64,000 bases of DNA from Megaleporinus macrocephalus (Eukaryota > Chordata > Actinopteri > Characiformes > Anostomidae), in assembly GCA_021613375.1 (NCBI GenBank), contig CM038726.1:8104849-8168848 (forward strand), in the 5' to 3' direction. Shown in pieces: positions 24,719 through 34,539 of the stretch. Position 1 is the first letter of the stretch. Every line of letters begins with the position of its first letter. The notes below the pieces were generated by a model. The model was not told the DNA's origin and ran no database searches. It saw only the letters and a list, made by a program, of their open reading frames with translations. The position numbers and the translations under genes were made by a program.

Positions 24719-27602
24719 GTGAGAACTAGAAATCTTTAAGAACTCAAAGAAGTCAGTGATCATGTGACCAGCCAGCACCTATCAACCCTACAGTGATCAC
24801 ATGACAGCATGTAAACTGTTCAGAACAAGAATGTGCTTCATCACTTTAGTTCTTTAAACTCATAAACATCACAAAATGTGTTTGTTGATAGAATCAGCTG
24901 AAGGAGGTACAGAGGAATTTTCAGCAGAGAATCCAGGAGACACAGAAGAAGCAGCAGGAGCTGAAACAGGCTGTGAAGACTATTAAGGTGAGAGCTGAGC
25001 AGTGATGTGATGAGTTCAGACAGGATCTCCTCCACAATGTGGACAGTAAGCCAGGTAGAATCACAGTAAAAGATGAAATAATAGTTCACTGCCTTCAGCT
25101 AAAGCAGTAAACAAGTAGTGGAAGCTACTATATTCAGACCTGCCAACCTTTACACATTTTGCATAGGAGATACGCATTTAGACATCAAACTTCGCTGCTA
25201 TGATTTGTCACTTTAGAATACAACTGTCTGTGCATTCGCGTACTAGGCAACTTATCTAACCGCATTAGGCAGCAACCTGCTGGGAAGAGAACACGTATCA
25301 TAGCGCTGTTTTAATCAAATAGGCTACAAGTGAGAACCGGGGAAAGTAATGACATTGATTTTCATCCCTCTCTGTCCATCTTCATACTGTGACTGGTTTT
25401 ACAGGGGAGAACGGTGCCTGTCAGGTAATTGTCAGGGTATGGGAATTGTGAATAATAAGGCTGCCAACTTCTGGAAAATAATATGGCACCACATTGATGT
25501 AAAAAAAGCATAGCAAACTTGCAAGTTTTAACAATATGCATGTGTAAATATCCGTCCCACGAGCGTAAATGTGAAACTCGTGAGCACAGAAAGTCCTGCT
25601 TGGCTATTTATTGGGTCCGTCTCAAAATCTAGTGAGGGTCTACATAGACAGCTTTTTACGTCATAGTATGCGCTCCCGACATGTAGGCTGTCCCAATTCT
25701 TAGATACCTTAAACATGCTGTCTACTGAGGAGATTTATTCTGGCTGGTTTGTAAGGAAGTATTGAATGGTTCCTCGGCCGCTAAGGCAATCCCATGATGC
25801 AACGCAGGCAAAGCTGCAAGCAGTGAAGTCATTTTAAAATCTATTGTTTTGGATAGCTGGCTGGTAGCTTAGCAACTAGCTAAACCGCCTGATCGAGTTA
25901 GATAGCTCACTAGGTTTTGAGGCAGACCCATCATCATATCGCGCTCAAACCACCTTTTTTCATTCTCCAATGTTTTATTTCTTCTTGATTTGTTAGTTGT
26001 CCTCGTGCGCCATGTGAATTACCTCCCACTGATTTCTGTGCTCGAGTGAAATTTTAGAATCATTTAATAGGCCTAACATTTTTTATGAGCATGGATTCAC
26101 GGATTCCCGTTGCCCACTTGCCTGTTCCCCCATCAACTTAAAACTGCGGTTAAGCCAGCCGGCCAAAACGCATTTAAACTAGTCGCATGTGATCTGTGTG
26201 TGCGCCGCTACTATACACTTGTCGGTAAGAGTCATTGCACATGCAGACCTTAGAAAACCTTTAGCTTTTAGTTCACAAGTAACATTCACATCTTTATAAA
26301 ATAGCAATTTCTAATAAGTAGTCCATAAAGTCTACAGATATCAGTTCAGAGTCTAGAATACTATGTACATATGAATTATGAAGTGAATCTACTGTACAGT
26401 TTTTAAATAAATTACATCCAAAATTCTGTTATTTATATAATATAATGTTAAATGTCAAGAGGGACATAGCATACCTTTTGGGATTCTGTTATTTACAATG
26501 TCCAATGTATTTAAGACACATAATAAGTCATAGACCAGTACAATTTTCAATTATGTTTAAGTTTAGGTTCTTTGAAATATATTGCCTTTTCATTAAAAGA
26601 GTTTTTTTCATAGTCTACGTCTATGTTGTAACTAGATATGGTGGTGAATGGGAACTATGTGCTTAGTAATAAATTGTGATGAGTGAGCATGTGAACTCAA
26701 TAATTACTGGTCCGCAAATGTAGCTGACCTCACACCGCACCATGCTGTGCCGACGCAGTAAATGACACTAAGCAGTGATTGGATTGTGATGGGGGTCTTA
26801 GGGGGTCCTTTGGTGTGACTATAAGGTGACCTATATTTTGTATATTTATTTATTCTGTTTTAACAGTATGTTTTGTAGGGTTTAACTCTTTTATTAGTAG
26901 TCAAGAGACATGCAGTTTCATACTTGTAGCAAGAAACAGTTTAGAAATAGACTTAAACACAGTAAGTTGGTCTAATAATGTGTTAATTCTTTTAAAATAT
27001 ATTATTTAACTAGTAAAAGTTGTTAACAAGCCGGTTTGGGGGGGGGGGCGTAAGTAGAAAAAACCAAATTATGGTTCGATTTGCTGGACAAATTAGTAAA
27101 ATCATCATACTTTGATCGTTGTGGGCTGTTACAATGTGAATATTACCCGCTGCATTTGCGAGGTCAGACACTGATGTTGGACGAGAGGCTCACAATCTCT
27201 GTTCTAGTTCATCCCAAAGGTGTTGGATGGGTTTGAGGTCAGGACTCCAGTACAGTTCAGTTCTCCAACGAGAATATTTCTAAGGTTCCTCAACGCATTT
27301 CTGAAAAACACACCCCGAGTATTATCCCTCCTCCACTATACAGTCACAGTGCAGTCAGACAGGTATCATTCTCTTGGTATTCTCCAAACCCAGACTCGTT
27401 CACAGGGGCGATTGTGGGCTTAGAGGTTTAGGGGTGCTGAGCATCCAAATGAGAACAGCTCATAAAAAAAAACATCAATCCGAAATCAATGCTGGGGAAA
27501 CACTGTGACTGGAAAGACACCAAAAAATCTTTAAAAAACTTAATACATTTGTAAACTAAGCTTGTGAACTAAGACATTTTAATAAAAGTAAAATATAATA
27601 AA

Positions 27603-27675
<73 letters not shown>

Positions 27676-30600
27676 CATCGCGCGCCAACCCTTCAGCACC
27701 GGACTCCCAGCTGTGGATCACGTGACTTACGGTCAGCTGACCGTTACAGCTCAGGCTAACCTGAATTTTGATTATTGCGAGGACTATTTAAGCTCAGCGT
27801 TTGGATTTCTGCTTCGCGAAGTATTGTGCCTGTTCTCCTGTGCCTTACCAAGCGTTTCTAGTATAAGATCTCATGTTATTGACCTGTATCCATTCTTCAA
27901 ATTCAGCCTTTTTGCCTTGCCCCTATTGAATCGGTTGCCGTGTTTTCCTGGTTACGTACCTTTCGCCTGTCTTTACGTTTATGTCTCTGCTTAGCCCTTT
28001 CTGGTTTGTTTGCCTGGTGGTTTCTGGTTTTGACCCTCGCCTGTTTATGACCTTCCGATTTTGCCCTGTATTGTGTGTGGCACTACTATGTAGTCCTGTT
28101 GGTGTGCTTGTTGAGACACCTATCAGTAGTAAACCTTTTATCCATATCTGCGCACGTCTGTCTGTCTGTCTATATATATATATAATTTAACACATTTTTC
28201 TCATTTAATGTTGAGCTTCTGTGAGCTAAAGGGTGGCCAGATGAGAATGAGAAAATTCAGGGCATGAGACTTGGGGTGAGTGTGTCATGACAGAATAATT
28301 AGAATAATTTAGATCAAACACACCAATTCCAATAGTCAATAGTATGAATAAAATTACAATTCTTAACAGATTCTGAGCATATGATCAACATCATGTTGGC
28401 CACACGCACAGAGTTACGTTATAGTATTATCTCTTCATATCTCCTTATTCTGTAACATTAATTAGCTAATACACAAACAGACAGCACTACTCTAGCACCT
28501 TAGCTTTAATAACACACAGACTAACTAACAGCACAGCAGCTACAGCTTCTCTCACTCTTTATAAACAGTAAACACACCACCTGTAGCATTAGCCTGCTAA
28601 ACTAAAACAAACCGTCAGATATTCACTCCTAGCTAACAATAACAGAATAAAGAGTGAATCAGAAATATGGGTTAGGGTTTGAGCTAGGCTGATCCAGAGA
28701 AGCTGGATCATGCCATTTTGCAAGGCCAGGGGATGGGTGCTGCTGTATTTTCGTTGTTAAAATAATTGGTTTATATACTCTCTATGGTTTTAACATTTCA
28801 AGCTTGTCAAAGACAAATTAACGTTAAAAGAAAAAAAATAGTTTTTACTATAATATTTAGGGGTGCTGGGACTCAATTTAGGGGTGCTTAAGCATCCCTA
28901 AACTAGGGCTAGCTACGCTCCTGTTCGTCCACCCAGACTGCCAGATAGAGAACCGTGATTGGGCACCCCACAGAACACATACACTGCTCCAGAATACGAT
29001 GCTGAGCATTGTACTTGGTAATGTAACCCAGCCATGAAGCTCCCATCGCAGTTTTTGTGCTGATGTTAAAGCCAGAGGAGGTTTGAACTCTGCACTTATT
29101 GATCGGCTGAGTGTTGGAGACTTTTGCATACCATGCTTAGCACTCTGAGACCTGCTCTGTAACTTTATGTAGTCCGCCACTTTGTGGCTGAGTTGCTGTC
29201 ATTCCTAAACACTTCCACTGTTTATTAATCCCCTCATAGTTGGAGTGGAAAATCTAGAAGGGAAGAAATTTCACCAACTGACTTGTTGTAGGCGTTGAAT
29301 CATATAACAGCAACATGCTGGAATTAAGTGAGCTGTTCTTTATTGTTACAGATGTTACATACAGTGTCAGTGAGATGATTTAACTCAGATACAGAGCTGC
29401 AGTTAATACCGGGCTTATAGGAAGAAGCTACATTCACAGTAATTGCATATATTAGATTATTCATCTGTTCTTTAACCCTTTAAGGTCCTGCATGATTTCT
29501 ATTACTTTGATACAGTCACTGAATAACTACTAGGAGTTACTCTGTAATAAACCCTGAGATTAATGACTAAATAATACAGCTCCAGTTTAAGGGCTTAAAT
29601 GTTCCTCCATCCTGTGTGTGCTTGTCCTAACAGCGCTCTGCTCAGTCAGCAGTGGAGGACAGTGAGAGGATCTTTACTGAACTGATCTGCTCCATTGAGA
29701 AGAAGCGCTCTGAGGTAACAGAGCTGATCAGAGCTCAGGAGAAGGCTGAAGTGTGTGGAGCTGAAGAACTCCTGGAGAAACTGGAGCAGGAGATTGCTGA
29801 TCTAATGAGGAGACACACTGAGCTGGAGCAGCTTTCACACACAGAGGATCACATCCATTTTCTCCAGGTAACAATCACTGATCTACAGAGGAACCTGCTC
29901 CTCATCCAGCTTCTAAAACTCTCTCAGCAGAAGATTATTAAGACAACAGTAAACATTCCTGTCTGGAGTCACAAGTTAGTCTTTAGTCTGATTGGAGCTG
30001 ATCTTCCTCCATTGTGTTTGTTCTCTCTGTAGCGTTTCCAGTCTCTCTGTGTCTCTTCTGGATCTGAGGACTCTCCCAGCATCACTGTCCATCAGCATCT
30101 CTCATTTGATGGAGTAAGGAAATCAGTCTGTGATCTGAAAGAGCAACTAGAGGAATTCTGCAGACAGGACTTCAGTAAAATTCCTCCACACGGTAAGACA
30201 GGGGTGTCCAAAATGCCCGCAGACAGATTTTTATTGGCCATCACTCGAAAGAATATATTATTGGTGGCCCGTCGCTACTTTGTAATTTTCCTTTCACCTG
30301 GCGGTAGCAGCAGTGCGTACATGTATAGTACGCTTCACCGCTGTGTTAGAAATCGAAGATATCTAAAGTTAAGAGCCGTTATTTTTCTGACTGGGCTCCT
30401 GAATTTACAGAAAGGCATGCAGAGATGGCTACGCCATAAAAGCAAAAAGTGGACAGTGAGAACCGGCGATTACAGAGAGATGGACGTCAAAATATTTTTT
30501 CTGTAGAGTGACACCAAGAGACTATTGTGGTATTGAAGGAGTTAAATATGAAGAGACATTATGAAATAAAGCGTGGACATTACAGTAAATGCTCAGGGGA

Positions 30601-32825
30601 CGAGAGGACAGAGACACCTGGTCTCACAGCAGCAACTGTTCTTCAGGGCACGTGGGGCACAGGAGACCTGACCAGAGCCAGTTATGAGGTGGCTATGCTA
30701 ATCGCTAATCAGTGACACTGAGGTTTTTAAACACTCCATCAGCACTGCTGTGTCTGATCCACTCACACCAGCAAAACACAGTAACACACCACCACCACGT
30801 GATTGTCACTGCAGAGAAACTCGCCGTCAGAGAAATGTTCTCCATTCCATAATAAAGTATGTGAGTTAAGAAATATCAGACTTGCTGTTATTGAGTATAA
30901 GATGCAGTGACTGAGTGATATACAGTCTACAGGAGAAACACTGAACATACCTGATGCAGGAATGTTGTTCAGCACATCTTCAGACAGACTGTGCAGTACG
31001 TTGTAGCATTTTTACTCTGTTGATCTGCTGCTGCTGCAGTTACAATAAAGTTAAATTCATTAAATAATTCATTAAATTTGTTAAATAATTATTCATTATT
31101 CTGTATGTTTGTGTGTTTATATTGTGGATACAGTGTATGTATAATTTATGAATAATACTTTTTAAAAGAGAGACCGGCCATTAGGTATTTTGATATTGTT
31201 CAATCTGGCCCCCTATGCTAAGAGGAGCTGTCCTGCTGTGAAACATAAGGATGGGAATCTTAAAATAGTGAAACTCCTACAAACTGTATCTTTAAAATAA
31301 ACCATTAATAAGGCTGATTAGAAGAAAATACATGTTTTGTGTTGTTGGTGTGTTAAAATATGAAGCGTTTATTGTTTACCGAAACAAACTCGCACATAAC
31401 ATTTAATAACTATTTTAAGTAGTTTGTTCTGAATAATCTGAACACTTGAGTGTTTGTTTGTTATGTTAGTTTACGGTAAAGAGAGAATCTTCCTGCTAAC
31501 AGTGACTGATCTTCACCCCAAAGTTTATTATAAATGATATTAGTTTCTACTAAAATAATACACAGTTTAATATAATCACTTTTATCTGTTTATCTACAGA
31601 AACTCACTCACTCACTGTATTCACTCTATTCTATTTTGTTCTATTCTATTCTCTCTATTCTATTCTATTGTGTATTGTATTCTATTCCATTTTTTTCTAG
31701 TCTCTCTATTCTATTCTGTTCTATTTTCTATTCTACTCTATTGTCTATTGTATTCTATTCTATTCTCTCTAGTCTCTCTATTCTATTCTGTTCTATTTTC
31801 TATTTGTTCTATTTTCTATTCTATTCTATTATCTCTATTCTATTCTGCTTTATTTTCTATTCTATTCTATTGTATTCTATTCTATTATCTCTATTCTATT
31901 CTGCTTTATTTTCTATTCTATTCTATTGTATTCTATTCTATTATCTCTATTCTATTCTGCTTTATTTTCTGTTCTATTCTATTGTATTCTATTGATTTTT
32001 CTGGATTGTTGTTTGTGTGTCTTTACAGCTGCAGTAGTTCAGATTTTATCTTCAGAACCAAAAACAAGAGAAGATTTTCTGCAGTGTATGAGTAACAAAC
32101 ACACACACACAGACACACACACAGATATACACACACACACAGATTGTGTATGTGTAAATGTTTGTGTTGGTGGTGAAAATGATTCAGTGTGTAAAATATT
32201 CAGTGTAGAGATGATTAAGAATTAAAAACACTGACACTGTATTTTCTTCATATAAGTATCTAAAACACTACACAACTCTTTTCTTTCTTTTCTTTTAGAT
32301 TTCTGTCCACTGACTCTGGATCCCAACACAGCACATCATTACCTCCGTCTGTCTGAGAAGCACAGAGTAGTGACATTCGATATCAACCAGTGTTACTCTG
32401 ATCATCCAGAGAGATTTAACTGCTGGTATCAGGTTTTGAGTAAGGAGAGTGTGAGTGGACGCTGTTACTGGGAGGTTGAGTGGAGCAGTGAGGGAGGATA
32501 TGTGTACATATCAGTCTCATATAAAGGGATCAGCAGGAAAGGAGAGGGTAATGAATGTGGGCTTGGATTCAACAGTCAGTCCTGGAGTCTGGAATGTTCT
32601 CCCTCTCTCGGTTTCCTGCACAACAACATTCAGACTAAGATCTCAGGACCTTCATCCTCTAGAATAGGAGTGTATCTGGATCACAGTGCAGAAAATCTGT
32701 CCTTCTACAGTGTCGCTGACACAATGACACTCCTACACACATTCCACACCACATTCACTCAGCCGCTCTACGCTGGGTTCTATGTGTATGGTGCTGGAGC
32801 ATATGTGAGATTATGTGATAAATAA
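24134..32825 (+). CDS. TRIM E3 ubiquitin ligase (finTRIM / TRIM16-TRIM25-like), six exons
   Basis: Exons 24134-24718, 24892-24987, 29634-29867, 30033-30192, 32029-32085 and 32299-32825. All have GT-AG borders and join in phase to 1659 nt (552 codons plus stop). Residues 13-55 form a C3HC4 RING (C13, C16, C28, H30, C33, C36, C52, C55). B-box 1 spans ~100-129. B-box 2 spans 152-182 (C152, H155, C163, D166, C171, C174, H179, H182). A coiled coil covers ~184-305 and a PRY-SPRY (B30.2) domain 378-552, with LDP near its start and YWEVEW. Such proteins dimerise through the coiled coil, bind targets with SPRY and ubiquitinate them in the cytoplasm. Fish members are expanded and linked to antiviral defence. 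All zinc ligands are present, so it looks functional. Exact orthology is not decidable, hence no symbol. Confidence 0.93.
24892..24987 (+). CDS. TRIM exon 2: coiled coil
   Basis: A 96-bp exon coding residues 196-227, Gln/Glu/Lys-rich (QRNFQQRIQETQKKQQ). The acceptor is ttgatag and the donor aag|gtgaga. 96 bp is the usual size for this exon in TRIM genes. It ends in phase 0. Confidence 0.9.
25120..27135. other. TRIM intron 2, proximal part
   Basis: Mixed intronic DNA. The 25130-26300 part is less AT-rich and reads like old dispersed repeat (ccaacctttacacattttgc at ~25142, cgcgctc and gccggccaaaac words), but no family can be named. A nine-base G run lies near 27041-27049. No coding exon is needed: exons 2 and 3 join in phase. 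Confidence 0.4.
27604..27672. repeat. (TA)n microsatellite
   Basis: About 34 ta/at dinucleotides with one phase break near 27640. A shorter (TA)n (~28171-28184) flanks the other side of the GC-rich block within the hAT-like element. Confidence 0.9.
27673..28165 (+). mobile_element. GC-richer LTR-like block inside the hAT-like element
   Basis: Starts tgtcatcgcgcgccaaccc, has ggatcacgtgactt, a gactatttaag TATA-like site (27782-27792) and then many cctgt/gccttg/ttgaccctcgcctg words like the transcribed part of fish Gypsy LTRs. It ends near gcgcacgtctgtctgtctg. It sits between two (TA)n tracts and has no clear duplication, so a solo LTR is only the best guess. The two frames inside (27713-27994, 27981-28190) lack domains. 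Confidence 0.35.
29634..29867 (+). CDS. TRIM exon 3: coiled coil
   Basis: A 234-bp exon (residues 228-305) with the canonical heptad-rich sequence, including EDSERIFTELICSIEKK and LEQLSHTEDHIHFLQ. The acceptor is gtcctaacag and the donor cag|gtaaca. It keeps the standard TRIM exon size although the 4.6-kb intron before it is filled by transposons. Confidence 0.92.
30033..30192 (+). CDS. TRIM exon 4: linker between coiled coil and SPRY
   Basis: A 160-bp exon (residues 306-358 plus one base) coding SLCVSSGSEDSPSITV and a FDGVRKSVCDLKEQLEEFC segment typical of finTRIM/TRIM16-like proteins. The acceptor is ctctgtag. The donor cg|gtaaga leaves phase 1, matched by exon 5. The donor is followed after 6 nt by the terminal sequence of a hAT-like insertion. 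Confidence 0.88.
30199..31245 (+). mobile_element. hAT-type (ZBED/SPIN-like) transposon relic in TRIM intron 4
   Basis: Begins caggggtgtccaaaatgccc, the classic hAT-Charlie-type terminus. A broken transposase start follows at 30425: ATG GCT and, after a stop, KQKVDSENRRLQRD. Then 30532-30606 reads LKELNMKRHYEIKRGHYSKC, the BED-type zinc finger with its KRHY block. The catalytic and dimerisation domains are gone. A 3' remnant near 31170-31215 (gaccggccattaggta, tctggccccc) is like the other subterminal part. The right terminus is not clear, so the end is approximate. A foldback-repeat arm (30710-30818) lies inside. Confidence 0.7.
30710..30818 (-). repeat. Single arm of the long-armed foldback repeat
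   Basis: cagtgacactgaggttttta followed by aacactccatcagcactgct, gtgtctgatccactcacacc and agcaaaacac matches one arm of the foldback element at 51016-51335. The opposite arm is absent here. Confidence 0.75.
31624..31996. repeat. (TTCTA)n pentanucleotide array in TRIM intron 4
   Basis: About 370 bp of ttcta/tctat repeats with interruptions (ctct, ctgctttat, tgtat). The later half has a larger unit of about 60 bp, from ctattctattctgctttatt to tctattat, repeated three times (~31835-31990). It forms a long pyrimidine-rich tract that ends ~32 bp before the exon 5 acceptor. Open frames through it (31636-31995, 31670-32095) are repeat artefacts. Confidence 0.92.
32029..32085 (+). CDS. TRIM exon 5: short linker
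   Basis: A 57-bp exon (the split codon 359 to the first base of codon 378) coding VVQILSSEPKTREDFLQ, a well-known family motif before PRY. The acceptor ctttacag lies ~30 bp after a TTCTA array. The donor is cagt|gtatga. Phase 1 in and out. Confidence 0.85.
32299..32825 (+). CDS. TRIM exon 6: PRY-SPRY (B30.2) domain and stop
   Basis: A 527-bp terminal exon. PRY: PLTLDPNTAHHYLRLSEK. SPRY: WYQVLSKESVSGRCYWEVEW, VYISVSYKGISRKG and SQSWSLEC, ending VRLCDK then taa. This domain recognises the target and is the part under diversifying selection in fish finTRIMs. The acceptor is tcttttag. Confidence 0.93.
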
Positions 32826-33375
32826 TGATTCATATATTGAATATGATGATTATCCTATAGATATGAAATTCTATAAGATGAAATTAATTTCTAGATGAAT
32901 AAGAATAGTGAATTTAAATTATAGAGTATATATGTTGTTAAAATTCTCCCCCAGCAGGTGTTTTTAGTCATTTGTTCATGTTTGATTCTACAAATACTTC
33001 AAGCACTTAAACTCATATACAGAGTTTTAATACCAAAATGGTTGTGTAGTGTTTGTTATATTTGTTAAGTAAATGTACATTTAGTACCTTTCTGTTCACT
33101 AACATCATCTCTTTTTAAATACATGACTTTTCACAGGAAGACTCATATGTATTGGTGGTTTATCAGCACTTTGAAGCTAATCAGATAAGAAAAGCCTTTT
33201 ACAGTCATATGTACTTATTAAACAGTAACTTTATCTAAAATAACGAGGCCGTATGGATGAACACTGTGCTTTAATGACATGAATGAAAACAGCTGCTAAA
33301 TGAATTTTAGGAAATTTGTATCTCAATTTTGTACAATTTTATTAATAAACTGCATGATATGAAATGTTGGCCAAG
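32826..33375 (+). terminator. TRIM 3' UTR and poly(A) signal
   Basis: AATAAA lies at 33344-33349, 519 nt after the stop codon. A GU/U-rich run (gtgtgtttcttttttttt, ~33377-33393) follows as a downstream element. The cleavage site is therefore expected near 33360-33370. Confidence 0.7.
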
Positions 33376-34535
33376 TGTGTTTCTTTTTTTTTCTTGCCGT
33401 GTCTGATATTTCTAGAACTATTCAACACAATTAATTCATCCACAGTATACCAGTTAGCTTTGCTGTGTGGTTTAGCTGTAAAAGCCCACCGTCACATAAA
33501 AGCGGATTTTAATCACTCTTAAACTTATATGACAGTTTACATCTACAGAGTCATGTGTGGGATGAAGAAAATCTTTGACTCCTGAGAGAATAAGTTTATT
33601 AGTTTAGCAGTGCTCTGTGCTGCTAGCACACATGCTAATTTAGCTGCTTGTAATTAGGAGATATTATCTGGTAACCTAACACTAATAAACATCATTTATA
33701 CATCAATAACCACCAAAATAAAACTCAGTCAGCTGAAGTGTAAATAAAGGCACATCCCTCACAGTGACTCTCTAATTTAAAAGAACGTAAATTAAGCTTG
33801 GCTTAATAGTGAGAAACTCGCTAAAGAAGCATAAACTCGAGGCTACTTTCAAAGGGCCAGTTTGGCTTTTGCTAGTGGGGGCTAATGTAAGCTCGCTAGC
33901 TACCATTACAGCCCACTGGCATTGTTTTTTTTTCTTCATAACTTTAAGAATTATTAGTTGCTGAGAATTGCTGAAACAATTATCAGCAATTGTTTCCTCT
34001 TCTTTCTCTTATCACAAGAAAAGTGCTAGAATGATAACTGTGTCTTTCTTTGACTTAAGATCTGTTCAAGTAACCAGAGTCTCAGTCAGTGCAGTGGAGG
34101 CTCGGACCCAGACGTGGAGCTCGATACGTCACCGCTTACCAAGTGGATCCCTGTTTATAAACATTATCTCCTGCCTGGAGGGTTAATTTTCAGCACACTT
34201 GGCTTTAATGTTCAGACGCATCTAGAAGCCTTCATAGCCAGAATCAGGTGTGAATCAGTGAACTCACCCCTCTTCAAAAGAGCGCATTATAATAGAATAG
34301 AAACAGTCAGGAATAACACAAAAGCCTGAAAAACTTACTTACATTGTAGTTTCTACTAGGAACCCCATCAAAATGCAGCAGATGTAACTCTGCATGTTTG
34401 TCAGGTAGAGGTGTAGTCCCTTATTACCTGCACTTGTAATTTGAAGGTAGCAGTCCACGGTAGCCACCTTCACAACCTCCCCATAGATGAACTGTACAGG
34501 CAGGACTTTCATTTTGACAGCAGCGACTGGGCTGA
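33376..34535. other. Intergenic DNA, nothing recognised
   Basis: No exon, RNA gene or transposon is supported. The frames at 33968-34186 and 34114-34329 overlap in different frames without a domain. Confidence 0.5.
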
Positions 34536-34539
34536 TAAA

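Larger units (their letters stand above)
27403..28923. mobile_element. Non-autonomous hAT-like element inserted in the Tc1 copy
   Basis: Terminal inverted repeats are imperfect: the left end is caggggcgattgtgggct and the right end, read on the other strand, is caggagcgtagctagccc. Subterminal words taggggtgctgagcatcc (27429-27446) and ggggtgcttaagcatccc (28881-28898) also recur. Flanking 8-mers ctcgttca (27395-27402) and ttcgtcca (28924-28931) differ at two positions and interrupt an otherwise continuous Tc1 sequence, as expected for a hAT 8-bp target duplication. No transposase frame is present. A ~180-bp copy of its right end occurs inverted at 61065-61245. Confidence 0.75.
27140..29345 (-). 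mobile_element. Tc1-like element in TRIM intron 2, split by a hAT-like insertion
   Basis: The two halves, 27140-27402 and 28924-29345, read as one decayed Tc1-like copy on the minus strand. From the 28924 side, the minus strand gives SRFSIWQSG (near 28935-28975) from the catalytic region. Further 5' are the helix-turn-helix part, with acgtggcc/ccgccactttgtggctgag and gaaatttcaccaactgactt (29259-29285). The other half has catcccaaaggtgttggatg and gtttgaggtcagg from the 3' part. These word strings are characteristic of a Tc1-like family common in fish. Stops and deletions make it inactive. Outer limits are approximate because terminal repeats are not clear. Confidence 0.75.

Noticed and set aside
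24719..24739. TRIM exon 1 continuing to the stop at 24739 as a short RING-B-box protein
   Set aside because: The cag|gtgaga donor at 24718 and in-phase exon 2 make splicing far more likely. A read-through isoform cannot be excluded.
28878..29180. 100-codon minus frame as a host gene
   Set aside because: It contains SRFSIWQSG of Tc1 transposase and crosses the hAT insertion junction.
31636..32095. Membrane-protein-like frames rich in FYSILL
   Set aside because: They come from a TTCTA pentanucleotide array in a TRIM intron.
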